From CAZIAK01 sp964537035 (lineage in GTDB: Bacteria > Planctomycetota > B15-G4), in contig CAZIAK010000016.1 of the NCBI GenBank assembly GCA_964537035.1, positions 26,547 through 90,546 on the forward strand: a stretch of 64,000 bases of DNA. Direction: 5' to 3'. A program made the position numbers and the translations under genes. Shown piece by piece: positions 17,343-26,053 of the stretch. Every line of letters begins with the position of its first letter. Position 1 is the first letter of the stretch. The notes under the pieces are model-generated. The model was not told where the DNA came from. It ran no database searches and worked only from the letters and a program-made list of their open reading frames with translations.

Positions 17343-18032
17343 TCAGGCGGGCGCCTCTGGGTCCACGTCGGCGGGCGCTGCGTCGGCGGGCTTTGCGTCG
17401 GCGGGCTCTGCGTCGGCGGGCTCTGCGTTGGCGGGCTCTGCGTCGGCGGGCGCTGCGTCGGCGTTGGCGGGCTCGGGGTCCCGAGGCTCGGGGAGATCGC
17501 CTTCGGGGAGGTCTGCGGCGAGCAGCTGGGTCAGCATCTCTCGCGTGTCGGCCATGTCCTCAGCAGAGAGAAACGGAGCCGGGACCACCAGCTCAGGCTG
17601 ACCCGCGCCGCGACTGACGATCATCACCTCGCGGCCGTCCCGGGCGGCGAAACCCTTGAGCCGCAGGTGCCGCTTGCGAATCAGAACCAAGCCCACGAGG
17701 TAGGACAAACGCCGATAGACTTCCTCTTCGCGCTCCAGCAGCCGTCCAAACATCTCCTGCAAGAAGATGTAGTCAACCACAGGCCTGGTGTCGCCCTGCT
17801 CGGGCTGAGCCCGCTTCCAGAAGATGCCTGCGGCTTCGTTGCCAACAGCTTCTCCACAGCTTGCACACAGATCTTCACGCTGCGGGCCGTCTTCTCCGAA
17901 GGCGAGGCGCACGGTCACTTCGCACCCGGGGTCCAGCGCGAGGCTGCACCCGCTACACACCTCTTCTCGCGAGGGGATCTTCCAGGCGTCGTTGGGGTTC
18001 ACCACGGTGTCGCATCCTCGGCTGCTGTGCAT
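17343..18032 (-). CDS. Zinc-ribbon protein with (P/A)-D-A-E-P repeat tail
   Basis: The 229-residue product has an N-terminal treble-cysteine region (CSGCSLALDPGCEVTVRL, then LCASC), suggesting a zinc ribbon. A predicted helical middle follows (FLQEMFGRLLEREEEVYRRLSYLVGLVLIRKR), and the C-terminal tail is made of five-residue repeats (PADAE, PANAE, PADAK). Function unknown; the cysteine pattern and helical middle recall small uncharacterised zinc-ribbon proteins. The frame is open further upstream into the dnaE region, but the ATG at 18032 just before the cysteines is the sensible start. No clear ribosome site. Divergent from dnaE. Confidence 0.6.
   Translation of the reverse strand: MHSSRGCDTVVNPNDAWKIPSREEVCSGCSLALDPGCEVTVRLAFGEDGPQREDLCASCGEAVGNEAAGIFWKRAQPEQGDTRPVVDYIFLQEMFGRLLEREEEVYRRLSYLVGLVLIRKRHLRLKGFAARDGREVMIVSRGAGQPELVVPAPFLSAEDMADTREMLTQLLAADLPEGDLPEPRDPEPANADAAPADAEPANAEPADAEPADAKPADAAPADVDPEAPA
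17366..17455 (-). repeat. Six tandem 15-bp repeats encoding the Asp/Glu-Pro-Ala tail
   Basis: Six consecutive 15-bp units (plus strand CGTCGGCGGGCTCTG with one or two changes each) occupy the 3' end of the zinc-ribbon gene. Each encodes five residues of the type PADAE. The number of units may vary between strains, because such arrays slip during replication. Confidence 0.85.
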
Positions 18033-18149
18033 CACGTCTGACGGCTGGCTCGTCCGCTCAAAGACGACTGGCTCGCCCGCCCAACGGTGCGCGTGAACCG
18101 TGAGGCTAGCAGGGCGGGAACAAGCCCTCAAGACGAGGCGTTGCAGCGG

Positions 18150-21100
18150 ATGGATACGACCACTAGCCTTCGGGTCATGGGCACCATCGAACCGTTCACG
18201 CATCTTCACGTTCACAGCCACTACTCTCTCTTGGATGGGGCCATCGATGTCCCCCATCTCGTGGCCGAAGCTGCGCGCAACGACATGCCCGCCCTGGCCC
18301 TCACCGACCACGGCAATCTGTTCGGCGCTCTCGAATTCTATCAGACGGCTCGCAAGGCTGGCATCAATCCCATCCTTGGCTGCGAGGCCTACCTGGTGGA
18401 CGGCGACGCCACGGTCAAACCGCCCCCCGGCGAGAAGCGGCGGCGCTACCACGTCACCCTGCTGGCCAAGGACCGACAGGGTTTTCAGAACCTGTCCCGG
18501 CTCTCGAGCCTGTCGTGGATGCGCGGCTTCCAGCGCAAGCCATGCATCGACCTCTCCATGCTCAACAAGTACTCAGAGGGGCTCATCGCGCTCAGCGGTT
18601 GCATGTCCGGGAGGGTCGCCGTGCCCCTGCGCGAGAACCGCCTCGACGACGCCGTGCGCGCCGCCGAGGAGTACGCCGAGATTCTCGGGCAAGAGAACGT
18701 CTACCTCGAGGTGATGAGCAACGGCATCGAGGCCCAGCGGGTGATCCGCGAGGCCATGCCCGCAGTGGCCCAACGCACCGGGCTCAAGCTCATCGCCACC
18801 AACGACGTGCACTACCGTTGCGATGGCGACAACAAGGCTCAGGACGCCTTGATCTGCATCGGCACCGGGCAGCGCATGCACGACCCGAACCGACGCTTCA
18901 AGATCGACACGGACGAGTTGTTCTTTCGCAGCAGCGCGCAGATGGCCGCGCTCTTCGACCCGGACAGCGAGGCGTACCGCAACACCGCCGAGGTCGCCGG
19001 GCGGTGTGACATCCAGCTCGATCTCGAGACCATGCACTTGCCGCGCTTCGCCATCCCCACGGATGAGTCGGCGCCGAACTACATGCGCAGGCTCTGCGAA
19101 GAGGGCCTGCACCAACGTTACGGCGAGATCACCCAGGCAGCGCGGGATCGTTTCGAACGAGAGTTCAAGATCATCGAGTCGATGGGCTTCATCGACTACT
19201 TCCTGATCGTCTGGGACCTGATCCGCTACGCCCGCGAGCAGGGCATCCCCGTGGGGCCTGGCCGTGGTTCTGCGGCGGGGTCCATCGTGGCCTACGCTCT
19301 CGAGATCACCCAGCTCTGCCCGCTCAAGTACGACCTGCTCTTCGAACGCTTCCTGAACGCGGACCGCATCTCCATGCCGGATATCGACATCGACTTCTGT
19401 CGTGACCGGCGCGAGGAGGTCATCCAGTACACCCGCGAGAAGTATGGCGACGCCCAGGTCTGCCAGATCGTGACCTTCGGCACCTTGGCCGCCAAGGCCT
19501 CCATTCGCGACGCGGGCCGGGTGCTCGACATCCCCCTCTCTGAAGTCGACAAGATCGCCAAGCGCATCCCCGACGCCCCGGGCACGAAGCTCGGCGCGTC
19601 CTTGGAGGCAGACAATGAACTCACCGACCTGCTCGACGGTGACGACCAGCTGAGAGAGCTGGCCGAGGTGGCCCGCAGCATCGAGGGCATGTGCCGCAAC
19701 ACGTCGACCCATGCGGCGGGCGTGGTGATCACCGAGCACCCGCTGATCGACTACGTGCCCTTGTGCGTGGTGCAGGGCGCGGTGAACACCCAATTTCAGA
19801 TGACCGATCTGGAGAAGATCGGTCTGCTGAAGATGGACTTCCTGGGGCTCAAGAACCTCACCATTCTCGAGAAGGCTCGGCAGCTGTTGGTGCGCAGCCA
19901 GGGCATCGACCTCGATTACGAGACCCTGCCTCTCGACGACCGCGCGACCTACGAGCTGCTCAAGACCGGCGACACGTACGGGGTCTTTCAGCTCGAGTCG
20001 TCGGGCATGCGCGAGCTCATCGTGCGTCTGCAGCCTGACTGCTTCGAGGACATCATCGCCCTGATCGCGCTGTACCGACCCGGGCCGCTGCAGTCTGGCA
20101 TGGTCGACAGCTTCGTGAACCGCAAGCACGGCATGGAGGCGATCAGCTATGCCCACCCGCTGATGGTGCCGATTCTCGAAGACACCTACGGGGCCATGAT
20201 CTACCAGGAGCAGGTCATGCTCCTGGCCCAGTCCCTGGGCAAGCTCACGCTCAATGATGCAGACGGCCTGCGCAAGGCCATGGGCAAGAAGAAGCTCGAG
20301 GTCATGGAGAGCTACAAGGAGAAGTTCCTCACGGGTTGCCTGGAGCAGGGCATCGGTCAGGCTGCGGCCGAGCAAGTCTGGGACGACATGAGTCAGTTCG
20401 CCCAGTACGGCTTCAACAAGTCCCACTCGGCAGCGTACGGTCTGATCACTTTTCGCACGGCCTACATGCGCGCCCACTACCCGGGTGAGTACATGGCGGC
20501 GATCATGTCCTGCGACGCCGGGGACAGCGACAAGCTCATCGAGTACATGGAGGCCGCGCGCAAGGCAGGCCGCACGATCCTGAGCCCAGACATCGAACTC
20601 AGCCAGGCAGACTTCACCCTGGAGGGAGAGTCCATTCGCATCGGACTGAACGCCATCAAGGGTGTGGGCTCCCGGGCGGTCCAGGCGATCCTCGCTGGGC
20701 GCGAAGAGTCGGGCGGAGAATTCGGCCGGCTCGACGCTGTCCTCGAACACGTCGACGGCCGAGCGGTCAATCGAGCCGCCTTCGACGCCCTGGCCAAGGC
20801 GGGCGTCTTCGACACCCTGAAGCTCGACCGCAGCGCCCTGCTGGCCTCATCCGAGCGACTGCTGAAGGACGCCGTGCGCAGCCAGGGAGACAAGGCCGTC
20901 GGTCAGGCCTCGCTCTTCGGAGGCGGCGGCGGCGCTTCAACCTTGCCGGCCGTGCGCCTGGCCGACCTCCCCCCCACGCCCGACCGCCTCATCTATGAGA
21001 TGGAGAAGGAATCCCTGGGCTACTCGGTCACCGTGGACCCCATGGCAGAGTACCGGCCCTTCCTGCGCTTGGTGGCCACCCACGACGTGGCTGCCCTGAG

Positions 21101-21632
21101 CGAGGTGCCTGACCGGGGCGAGGTGATGGTCGGCGGCGTGGTCAGCGGCCTGCGCACAGCGGTGAGCAGTCGCGGGCGGTACGCGGGCAAGAGCATCGGC
21201 ATGTTCAAGATTGCCGGTCTCGGCGGTGCCTGCAACGCGGTCATGTTCAGCAAGGCCTTCGCTCTTCACCGCGAGGTGGTTCAGGACGACTGGGTGGGCA
21301 TCTTCCGGGGCAAGGTCGATCGCAATCGTGACGAACCCAGCCTGATCGTCGACGACATCTTCGAGATGACCGACCCCGAGGTGGCCAAGAACCGCAAACT
21401 GCTCATCGCCATCCACGGCCAGGATGAAGACTCGCTCATGCTGCGCATTGACGCCTTGGCTGCGCACATGGCCCAGCACCCCGGTCAGACAGACACCTAC
21501 ATCTCGCTGCAGTGCGCCGACCAGCCGCGACGGATGTGGCGCCTTGCGGCCAAGCACCGCGTGGCCGTCCAGCAGGATCTGGTCCGTGGGCTCGAGAGCG
21601 TGGTGGGCCCGGGGGCCTACCACCTTCGGTAG
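18150..21632 (+). CDS. dnaE: DNA polymerase III alpha subunit
   Basis: Replicative DNA polymerase of the C family, 1160 residues, the usual DnaE size. The N-terminal PHP domain is clear (FTHLHVHSHYSLLDGAI, ALTDHGNLFG, ATNDVHYR). The polymerase core has GPGRGSAAGSIVAY and the catalytic aspartates in MPDIDIDFCRDRR. HAAGVVI, GVFQLES, GFNKSHSAAYGLI and KGVGSRAV (helix-hairpin-helix) follow, and a C-terminal OB-fold completes it. The start could be the ATG at 18150 (GAGG 11 nt upstream) or at 18177, which gives the family-like MGTIEPFTHLH. The gene ends with TAG followed at once by the structured 3' element. Confidence 0.95.
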   Translation: MDTTTSLRVMGTIEPFTHLHVHSHYSLLDGAIDVPHLVAEAARNDMPALALTDHGNLFGALEFYQTARKAGINPILGCEAYLVDGDATVKPPPGEKRRRYHVTLLAKDRQGFQNLSRLSSLSWMRGFQRKPCIDLSMLNKYSEGLIALSGCMSGRVAVPLRENRLDDAVRAAEEYAEILGQENVYLEVMSNGIEAQRVIREAMPAVAQRTGLKLIATNDVHYRCDGDNKAQDALICIGTGQRMHDPNRRFKIDTDELFFRSSAQMAALFDPDSEAYRNTAEVAGRCDIQLDLETMHLPRFAIPTDESAPNYMRRLCEEGLHQRYGEITQAARDRFEREFKIIESMGFIDYFLIVWDLIRYAREQGIPVGPGRGSAAGSIVAYALEITQLCPLKYDLLFERFLNADRISMPDIDIDFCRDRREEVIQYTREKYGDAQVCQIVTFGTLAAKASIRDAGRVLDIPLSEVDKIAKRIPDAPGTKLGASLEADNELTDLLDGDDQLRELAEVARSIEGMCRNTSTHAAGVVITEHPLIDYVPLCVVQGAVNTQFQMTDLEKIGLLKMDFLGLKNLTILEKARQLLVRSQGIDLDYETLPLDDRATYELLKTGDTYGVFQLESSGMRELIVRLQPDCFEDIIALIALYRPGPLQSGMVDSFVNRKHGMEAISYAHPLMVPILEDTYGAMIYQEQVMLLAQSLGKLTLNDADGLRKAMGKKKLEVMESYKEKFLTGCLEQGIGQAAAEQVWDDMSQFAQYGFNKSHSAAYGLITFRTAYMRAHYPGEYMAAIMSCDAGDSDKLIEYMEAARKAGRTILSPDIELSQADFTLEGESIRIGLNAIKGVGSRAVQAILAGREESGGEFGRLDAVLEHVDGRAVNRAAFDALAKAGVFDTLKLDRSALLASSERLLKDAVRSQGDKAVGQASLFGGGGGASTLPAVRLADLPPTPDRLIYEMEKESLGYSVTVDPMAEYRPFLRLVATHDVAALSEVPDRGEVMVGGVVSGLRTAVSSRGRYAGKSIGMFKIAGLGGACNAVMFSKAFALHREVVQDDWVGIFRGKVDRNRDEPSLIVDDIFEMTDPEVAKNRKLLIAIHGQDEDSLMLRIDALAAHMAQHPGQTDTYISLQCADQPRRMWRLAAKHRVAVQQDLVRGLESVVGPGAYHLR

Positions 21633-21718
21633 GAGTCAGCGCCGCAGGTCCACGGCCTGGCCATGCTCCCGGTCGCCCTTGTCTCCCACCAGCGGCGCCG
21701 GTTCGCTGGACCTGCGGC
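21633..21718 (+). repeat. Structured 3'-end element after dnaE
   Basis: The dnaE stop TAG is followed directly by GAGTCAGC and then by perfect 12-bp inverted arms GCCGCAGGTCCA (21641-21652) and TGGACCTGCGGC (21707-21718), with a 54-nt interior. The post-stop motif and the first seven bases of the arms match the elements after metB, nrdJb and the gene at the right edge. No T-tract follows, so it is not a simple intrinsic terminator. The remainder of the dnaE-lipoprotein interval (to 21818) shows only a GGCGAC-G-GTCGCC inverted repeat. Confidence 0.65.
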
Positions 21719-21818
21719 CCCACCCTGGCCCGGCGAGCTTGGGCACGCCCCCAGTTCGCTCTGCGGACGTCCGGCGACGGTCGCCAGCAAAGCCTCTCAG
21801 AGTGAAGTCCAGGGCGGG

Positions 21819-22634
21819 TTAGCCGGAGACCTCGTCCGAGCCCACGAAGCTGGACATGTGTTCGGGCTCCCAGACCAACGGCTCTGGCAGGTCGTCGCCC
21901 AAGACGTCGAGGCCGACCCACCCCAGCAGGAAGTCGACGGCCTCGCCTGGACGAAAGCCCAGACGCAGGCCAAAGGCCAGGATCATGGCGTCAATCTCAA
22001 AAAGATCCCAAGCGCGAATCGTGGACCGACGTATGCGCCGGGTCTCCCAGAAGGAAGCCTGCTCGGGGGACCAGAGACTGCCGATCTCCTTGTCACCGTG
22101 CTCATCGCGCAGATCGAGAAACTCGAGGAAGCCCCCCTGCATGGGCCACAACAGGGCGCCCTGCCACTCACGAACCACGGGGGGATGGCGCCCCCACGAG
22201 CGGGGATTCGGCTCCCAATAGTGATCTCGCCAGCCCTCACCACCAGGCGCGTCGCGCATCACCTGCCAGCGGAAGACGAGGGGAATGCCCTCGCTCCAGA
22301 AATCATCCTGGCCCCGGGGCAGAGCGGGCAGCTCGGACAGACTCGCTACCCAGAAAGTCCAGGGGAAGAGCAGGTTGTACTCGTTCCAGATTCCGTGAAA
22401 GGTGCGGTCTGCATAGCCGTAGCGCTGACTGACGATCGGGCTCAAGCCCAGGCCGAAACCCAACAAGGGTGTCGCCTGAGCGGACAAACCCATGCCCCAG
22501 CCCGTGCTGGCGCTCACAGGCACAGCATCCAGCAGATCGGCCCCCCGCGAGCGCCAATACGTGCCGAGGGGAGTGCACGAGCCGAGCCCAAGTAGCAGAA
22601 GCAACCCTGCCACCATGCGCCCGGCTCGGAGCAT
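21819..22634 (-). CDS. Predicted lipoprotein of unknown function at the end of the alpha operon
   Basis: The 271-residue product starts with a short signal peptide and a lipobox (GLLLLLGLGSC, Cys at residue 20), so it should be lipid-anchored in the envelope. The body has alternating glycine-rich strands (GWGMGLSAQATPLLGFGLGLS) and a distinctive end (FEIDAMILAFGLRLGFRPGEAVDFLLGWVGLD in overlapping pieces), a beta-rich pattern. I do not recognise a named family. Its ATG overlaps the rplQ stop (TGATG), so it is translated with the ribosomal operon, an odd place for an envelope protein. It converges on dnaE. Confidence 0.7.
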   Translation of the reverse strand: MLRAGRMVAGLLLLLGLGSCTPLGTYWRSRGADLLDAVPVSASTGWGMGLSAQATPLLGFGLGLSPIVSQRYGYADRTFHGIWNEYNLLFPWTFWVASLSELPALPRGQDDFWSEGIPLVFRWQVMRDAPGGEGWRDHYWEPNPRSWGRHPPVVREWQGALLWPMQGGFLEFLDLRDEHGDKEIGSLWSPEQASFWETRRIRRSTIRAWDLFEIDAMILAFGLRLGFRPGEAVDFLLGWVGLDVLGDDLPEPLVWEPEHMSSFVGSDEVSG

Positions 22635-23041
22635 CAGGAGCTGACCGCCTCCTGCTCACTCTCTTCGCTCTTGGCTGCTGGCTCGTAGTTCACGAGCTCC
22701 CAGATCACGCGCTGACCCTTGTCGCCGAGCCGAGGCGTGGCGAGCTTGAGGATGCGCGTGTAGCCACCGGGGCGATCCTGCATGGAAGGGCCGATCTCGT
22801 CGAACAGCCTCTTCACAGCATCTTTGTTATCGAGCACCTGAACAGCGCGGCGCACGCGATGCAAGGACTTCTCCTTGGACAGCGTGATCAGCTTCTCAGC
22901 AAGGGCCCGGTACTCCTTGGCCTTGGGCGCCGTGGTGATGACGCGACCGTGGAGGAACAGAGCGGAAATCAGGTTGCGGGACAATGCACGACGATGCGCG
23001 CTGTTGCGCCCGAGCCGGCGTCCACGAATGCGGTGTCTCAT
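22634..23041 (-). CDS. rplQ: Ribosomal protein bL17
   Basis: A 135-residue large-subunit protein lying near the peptide exit tunnel. It starts with the family signature MRHRIRGRRLGRNSAHR and contains RNLISALFLHGRVITT and GYTRILKLATPRLGDKG. The C-terminal 15 residues are an acidic tail (EPAAKSEESEQE). It is the last gene of the alpha operon after rpoA. Its stop overlaps the lipoprotein start. Confidence 0.97.
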   Translation of the reverse strand: MRHRIRGRRLGRNSAHRRALSRNLISALFLHGRVITTAPKAKEYRALAEKLITLSKEKSLHRVRRAVQVLDNKDAVKRLFDEIGPSMQDRPGGYTRILKLATPRLGDKGQRVIWELVNYEPAAKSEESEQEAVSS

Positions 23042-23089
23042 GTGATTACGTCCTTCTGGCGATCAGCCGTCAGTTTCCAGACCCAGGTT

Positions 23090-24094
23090 TCAGTTTTCCT
23101 GCAGCTCGGGTTGCATCCCCAAGCGCAGTCCCAGGCCGTCCAACTTGGCCTTGATCTCCTCAAGCGAAGTCTGGCCAAAGTTGCGCACCTTGAGCAGCTC
23201 AGCTTCCGTCATCTTCACCAGGCGCCCCACCGTGTTGATGTCCTCAGAATCGAGGCAATGCCGGGAGCGAACAGAGAGGTCAAGGTCATCGATCGGAGTG
23301 GCCATCACTCCGGACAACTCACTCTCGACCTCACGCACCTGGGGCACTTCAGGTACCCGGGCGGTCTCTGCAGCCGGGATCATCTTGCCCACGTCACCGT
23401 AGTGCACGAAGGCGTTGAGGTGCTTGCGGTAGATCCGTGAGGCTTCGACCAGAACGGCCTCGGCCGTGACCGTGCCGTCGGTCCAGACCTCAAGCACCAG
23501 GCGGTCATAGTTGGTGATCTTGCCCACGCGCGTCTCTTCGATGCGATAGCGCACGCGATCAACCGGCGAGAAGTTGCTGTCGAGAACGATCACACCCAGG
23601 GTGTCATCCTGGGCATCGTGCTCCTCGGAGGTCACGTAACCACGACCACGCTCGACGTTGATGGTCATCACCACCTCGGCGTCCTCGGTCAGAGTGCAAA
23701 TGAGGTGCTCAGGGTTGAGCACTCGCACACCAGCCGGGACCTCGATGTCCGCAGCGGTCAACTCGCCCTTCTTGGAGCGATTGATGCTGACCACAGCTTG
23801 GTCGCTGTCGTCCAGCGCCAGCTGCAGACCCTTGAGGTTCAGCACGATCTCAGTCGTGTCTTCGAGCACGCCAGGAATGGTCGTGAACTCGTGCAGCACG
23901 CCCTCGATCTGCACCGACGTCACCGCCGTGCCTTCGATGGAAGACAGCAACACGCGCCGCAGGCCGTTGCCGATAGTGTGCCCGAAACCCTTCTCAAACG
24001 GCTCGACGGTGAACCGGGCGAAGGTGTCCGAGAGGGTCTCTTGATCCACATCCACGTGGGATGGGAGTTCGAAGTGTCGCCAGCAGATTCTCAT
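23090..24094 (-). CDS. rpoA: RNA polymerase alpha subunit
   Basis: A 334-residue protein with the N-terminal assembly domain (FTVEPFEKGFGHTIGNGLRRVLLSSIEG, shown in the usual position, and VLHEFTTIPGV) and the C-terminal DNA/activator-binding domain (LSVRSRHCLDSEDINTV, LLKVRNFGQTSLEEI). The ATG at 24094 is chosen because MRICWRHFELP matches the family start and GGGAG precedes it; an in-frame codon 30 bp upstream is unlikely. Confidence 0.97.
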   Translation of the reverse strand: MRICWRHFELPSHVDVDQETLSDTFARFTVEPFEKGFGHTIGNGLRRVLLSSIEGTAVTSVQIEGVLHEFTTIPGVLEDTTEIVLNLKGLQLALDDSDQAVVSINRSKKGELTAADIEVPAGVRVLNPEHLICTLTEDAEVVMTINVERGRGYVTSEEHDAQDDTLGVIVLDSNFSPVDRVRYRIEETRVGKITNYDRLVLEVWTDGTVTAEAVLVEASRIYRKHLNAFVHYGDVGKMIPAAETARVPEVPQVREVESELSGVMATPIDDLDLSVRSRHCLDSEDINTVGRLVKMTEAELLKVRNFGQTSLEEIKAKLDGLGLRLGMQPELQEN

Positions 24095-24155
24095 GTCTTG
24101 TGTTCTCCCTGCGGACCAAGCCATGGCCGCATCTGGTCGTTCAGTGTTCGGTGGA

Positions 24156-24773
24156 CTACTTCGACATGAGCTCGACGACGAGCTGCTCGCGAACGTCGAA
24201 GGTCACATCAGAACGGGCTGGCAATGAGGCCACTCGGCCGGTCAAGGCGCTCCCGTCACGTTCCAGCCAGGCTGGCATGGGGTAGCTGGATCTCTGGTCG
24301 TAGCTGGCAGAGGCCAACTTGCGAACGCTCTCGCGCTTGCTGATCTCGATCCGATCATCGGGCCACATCAGGCGGGACGAGACGTCGCAACGCCGTCCGT
24401 TGATCAGCACATGCCCGTGACCGATGAGCTGTCGGGCAGACCGACGGCTGACGCTGAACCCGAGGCCAAAGAGCACACTATCGAGGCGCCTCTCCAAGAG
24501 CGTCAGCAGGTTCTCACCTGTGTTGCCCTTGAGCCGAACGGCTTCCTTGAAGTAGTTGGTGAACTGGCTCTCAGCCACACCGTAGTAGCGCTTCAGCTTC
24601 TGCTTCTCGCGCAGCTGAGTGCGGAACTCCGAGTGGCGAACGCGAGTCCAGGGGTGCATTCCGGGAGCGTAGTTCCGCTTCTGGATGGCGCACTTGGCTG
24701 TCTCGCAGCGGTTCCCCTTGAGGAACAGCTTGACGCCTTCGCGTCGGCACAGCTTGCAGGCGGTGGTCTTCAT
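24156..24773 (-). CDS. rpsD: Ribosomal protein uS4
   Basis: A 205-residue primary 16S rRNA-binding protein of the small subunit. The N terminus has a four-cysteine cluster (CKLCRR, NRCETAKC), so this is the zinc-binding form. The S4 RNA-binding domain is visible at RRLDSVLFGLGFSVSRRSARQLIGHGHVLING in separate pieces. In E. coli S4 represses the alpha operon by binding the rpsM leader; no leader comparison was possible here. Confidence 0.97.
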   Translation of the reverse strand: MKTTACKLCRREGVKLFLKGNRCETAKCAIQKRNYAPGMHPWTRVRHSEFRTQLREKQKLKRYYGVAESQFTNYFKEAVRLKGNTGENLLTLLERRLDSVLFGLGFSVSRRSARQLIGHGHVLINGRRCDVSSRLMWPDDRIEISKRESVRKLASASYDQRSSYPMPAWLERDGSALTGRVASLPARSDVTFDVREQLVVELMSK

Positions 24774-24822
24774 CTCTTGCTCGTCTTACTGATTATCGTA
24801 TCGGATCGTAAATCGGGCGCGC

Positions 24823-25197
24823 TCAGACGCGGCGGCGCTTCCGAGGCCGGCACCCGTTGTGCGGCAGGGGTGTACGGTCTTCGATGGCCTTGACCTTCAG
24901 GCCAGCCGCGGCCAGGGCACGGACCGCAGATTCACGGCCGGAGCCAGGTCCACGAACGCGCACTTCGACATCACGCACACCCATCTTCTGGGCCTTGGCT
25001 GCGCAACGCTCGACCGCCTTCTGGGCCGCAAAGGGCGTGCTCTTGCGGGAGCCCTTGTAGCCAGCCGTGCCCGCGCTGTCCCAACACAGGACTTCGCCCG
25101 TGTGTGGGTCTGCGAAGGACACGATCGTGTTGTTGAACGTCGCCTTGATGTTGACGATCGCCCTGGAAATGACCCGCCGAACTTTTCGAGTAGCCAT
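24823..25197 (-). CDS. rpsK: Ribosomal protein uS11
   Basis: A 124-residue platform protein of the small subunit. Family signatures: IKATFNNTIVSFADPHTG, GYKGSRKSTPFAAQ and the very conserved end PLPHNGCRPRKRRRV. It sits between rpsM and rpsD, the standard alpha-operon order. Confidence 0.97.
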   Translation of the reverse strand: MATRKVRRVISRAIVNIKATFNNTIVSFADPHTGEVLCWDSAGTAGYKGSRKSTPFAAQKAVERCAAKAQKMGVRDVEVRVRGPGSGRESAVRALAAAGLKVKAIEDRTPLPHNGCRPRKRRRV

Positions 25198-25218
25198 GGT
25201 GTCAGTTCGTCCCGAGGA

Positions 25219-25599
25219 TCACTTGGTCTTGACCGACTTCTTGCCGGCCACGGTCTTCTTCGGACCCTTGCGAGTCCGCGCGTTCGACTGGGTGGCCTGG
25301 CCGCGCACCGGCAAGCCGCGCCGGTGGCGCAGTCCGCGGTAGCAACCAATCTCACGCAGCCGGAGAATGTTCTGAGCGACCTGCCGACGCAGTGCACCTT
25401 CGACGAGGTAGTCCTTGTCGAGGGCAGCAACGATCTGTTGGACGTTCTCGTCCGTCAGGTCCTTGGCTCGCAGGGCGGCCTCGAAACCCAGATCCTCGCA
25501 GATCTTCTCCGATGTGGTCCGCCCGATCCCATGGATATAGGTGAGCGCGATGACCACTCGCTTGTTGTTTGGAATGTCGACGCCGACGATACGCGGCAT
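25219..25599 (-). CDS. rpsM: Ribosomal protein uS13
   Basis: A 126-residue head protein of the small subunit that contacts the P-site tRNA and the L5 bridge. It begins MPRIVGVDIPNNKRVVIAL, with YIHGIGRTTSEKI and CYRGLRHRRGLPVRGQ. The frame is open upstream, but the ATG at 25599 is the family start. The C-terminal lysine-rich tail is normal. Confidence 0.97.
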   Translation of the reverse strand: MPRIVGVDIPNNKRVVIALTYIHGIGRTTSEKICEDLGFEAALRAKDLTDENVQQIVAALDKDYLVEGALRRQVAQNILRLREIGCYRGLRHRRGLPVRGQATQSNARTRKGPKKTVAGKKSVKTK

Positions 25600-25637
25600 G
25601 CTGGTTCTCCAGTGTTGGCGACCCAAGGCGGGCCCGG

Positions 25638-25754
25638 TTACTTGCCCTGCCTTTGTTTGTGACGCGGATTCGTGCAGATCACACGCACGACACCGAAGCG
25701 CCGGATGATCTTGCAGTTCTCGCAAATGCGCCTGACGGAGGCTCTGACTTTCAT
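25638..25754 (-). CDS. rpmJ: Ribosomal protein bL36
   Basis: A 38-residue protein too short for many gene finders: it begins MKVRASVRRICENCKIIRR and ends HKQRQGK. The Cys-x2-Cys, Cys and His ligands of the zinc ribbon are all present, so this is the zinc-binding form. Its ATG overlaps the infA stop (ATGA), and rpsM follows after 38 bp. Confidence 0.97.
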   Translation of the reverse strand: MKVRASVRRICENCKIIRRFGVVRVICTNPRHKQRQGK

Positions 25755-25996
25755 GATCGTGTCCTTCCACCTCCGCGGGCCGGCCCGCGGTAGACGATGC
25801 GTCCCTTGCTCAAGTCATAGGGACTGATTTCGACGGTGACCGTATCGCCAGGCAGGATGCGAATGTAATGCATGCGCATCTTGCCCGAGACGTGCGCCAC
25901 GATGCGGTGACCGTTCTCGAGTTCTAGCTTGAAAACTGCGCTGGGCAGGGCCTCGATGACCTTTGCCGGCACGCGAATAGAGGTTGCACGGACCAT
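25751..25996 (-). CDS. infA: Translation initiation factor IF-1
   Basis: An 81-residue OB-fold protein that occupies the ribosomal A site during initiation. It contains EALPSAVFKLELENGHRIV, HVSGKMRMHYIRILPGD and SPYDLSKGRIVYR, all diagnostic. The N terminus (MVRATSIRVPAKVI) is more variable than usual, and the C terminus carries a short Gly/Arg tail. It follows secY directly; adk and map, often found here, are absent. Confidence 0.96.
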   Translation of the reverse strand: MVRATSIRVPAKVIEALPSAVFKLELENGHRIVAHVSGKMRMHYIRILPGDTVTVEISPYDLSKGRIVYRGPARGGGRTRS

Positions 25997-26053
25997 TTCA
26001 GCGCAACCCCGGGCTTGTCTGCGAGCACGTCTTGATGCCCGCTGGCGAAGTCC

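Noticed and set aside
17366..17455. Possible CRISPR-like array
   Set aside because: Tandem 15-bp units without spacers, inside a reading frame and encoding pentapeptides. It is a coding microsatellite.
25219..25770. Extended rpsM starting at 25770
   Set aside because: The extra part overlaps rpmJ in another frame. The family start MPRIVGVDI lies at 25599.
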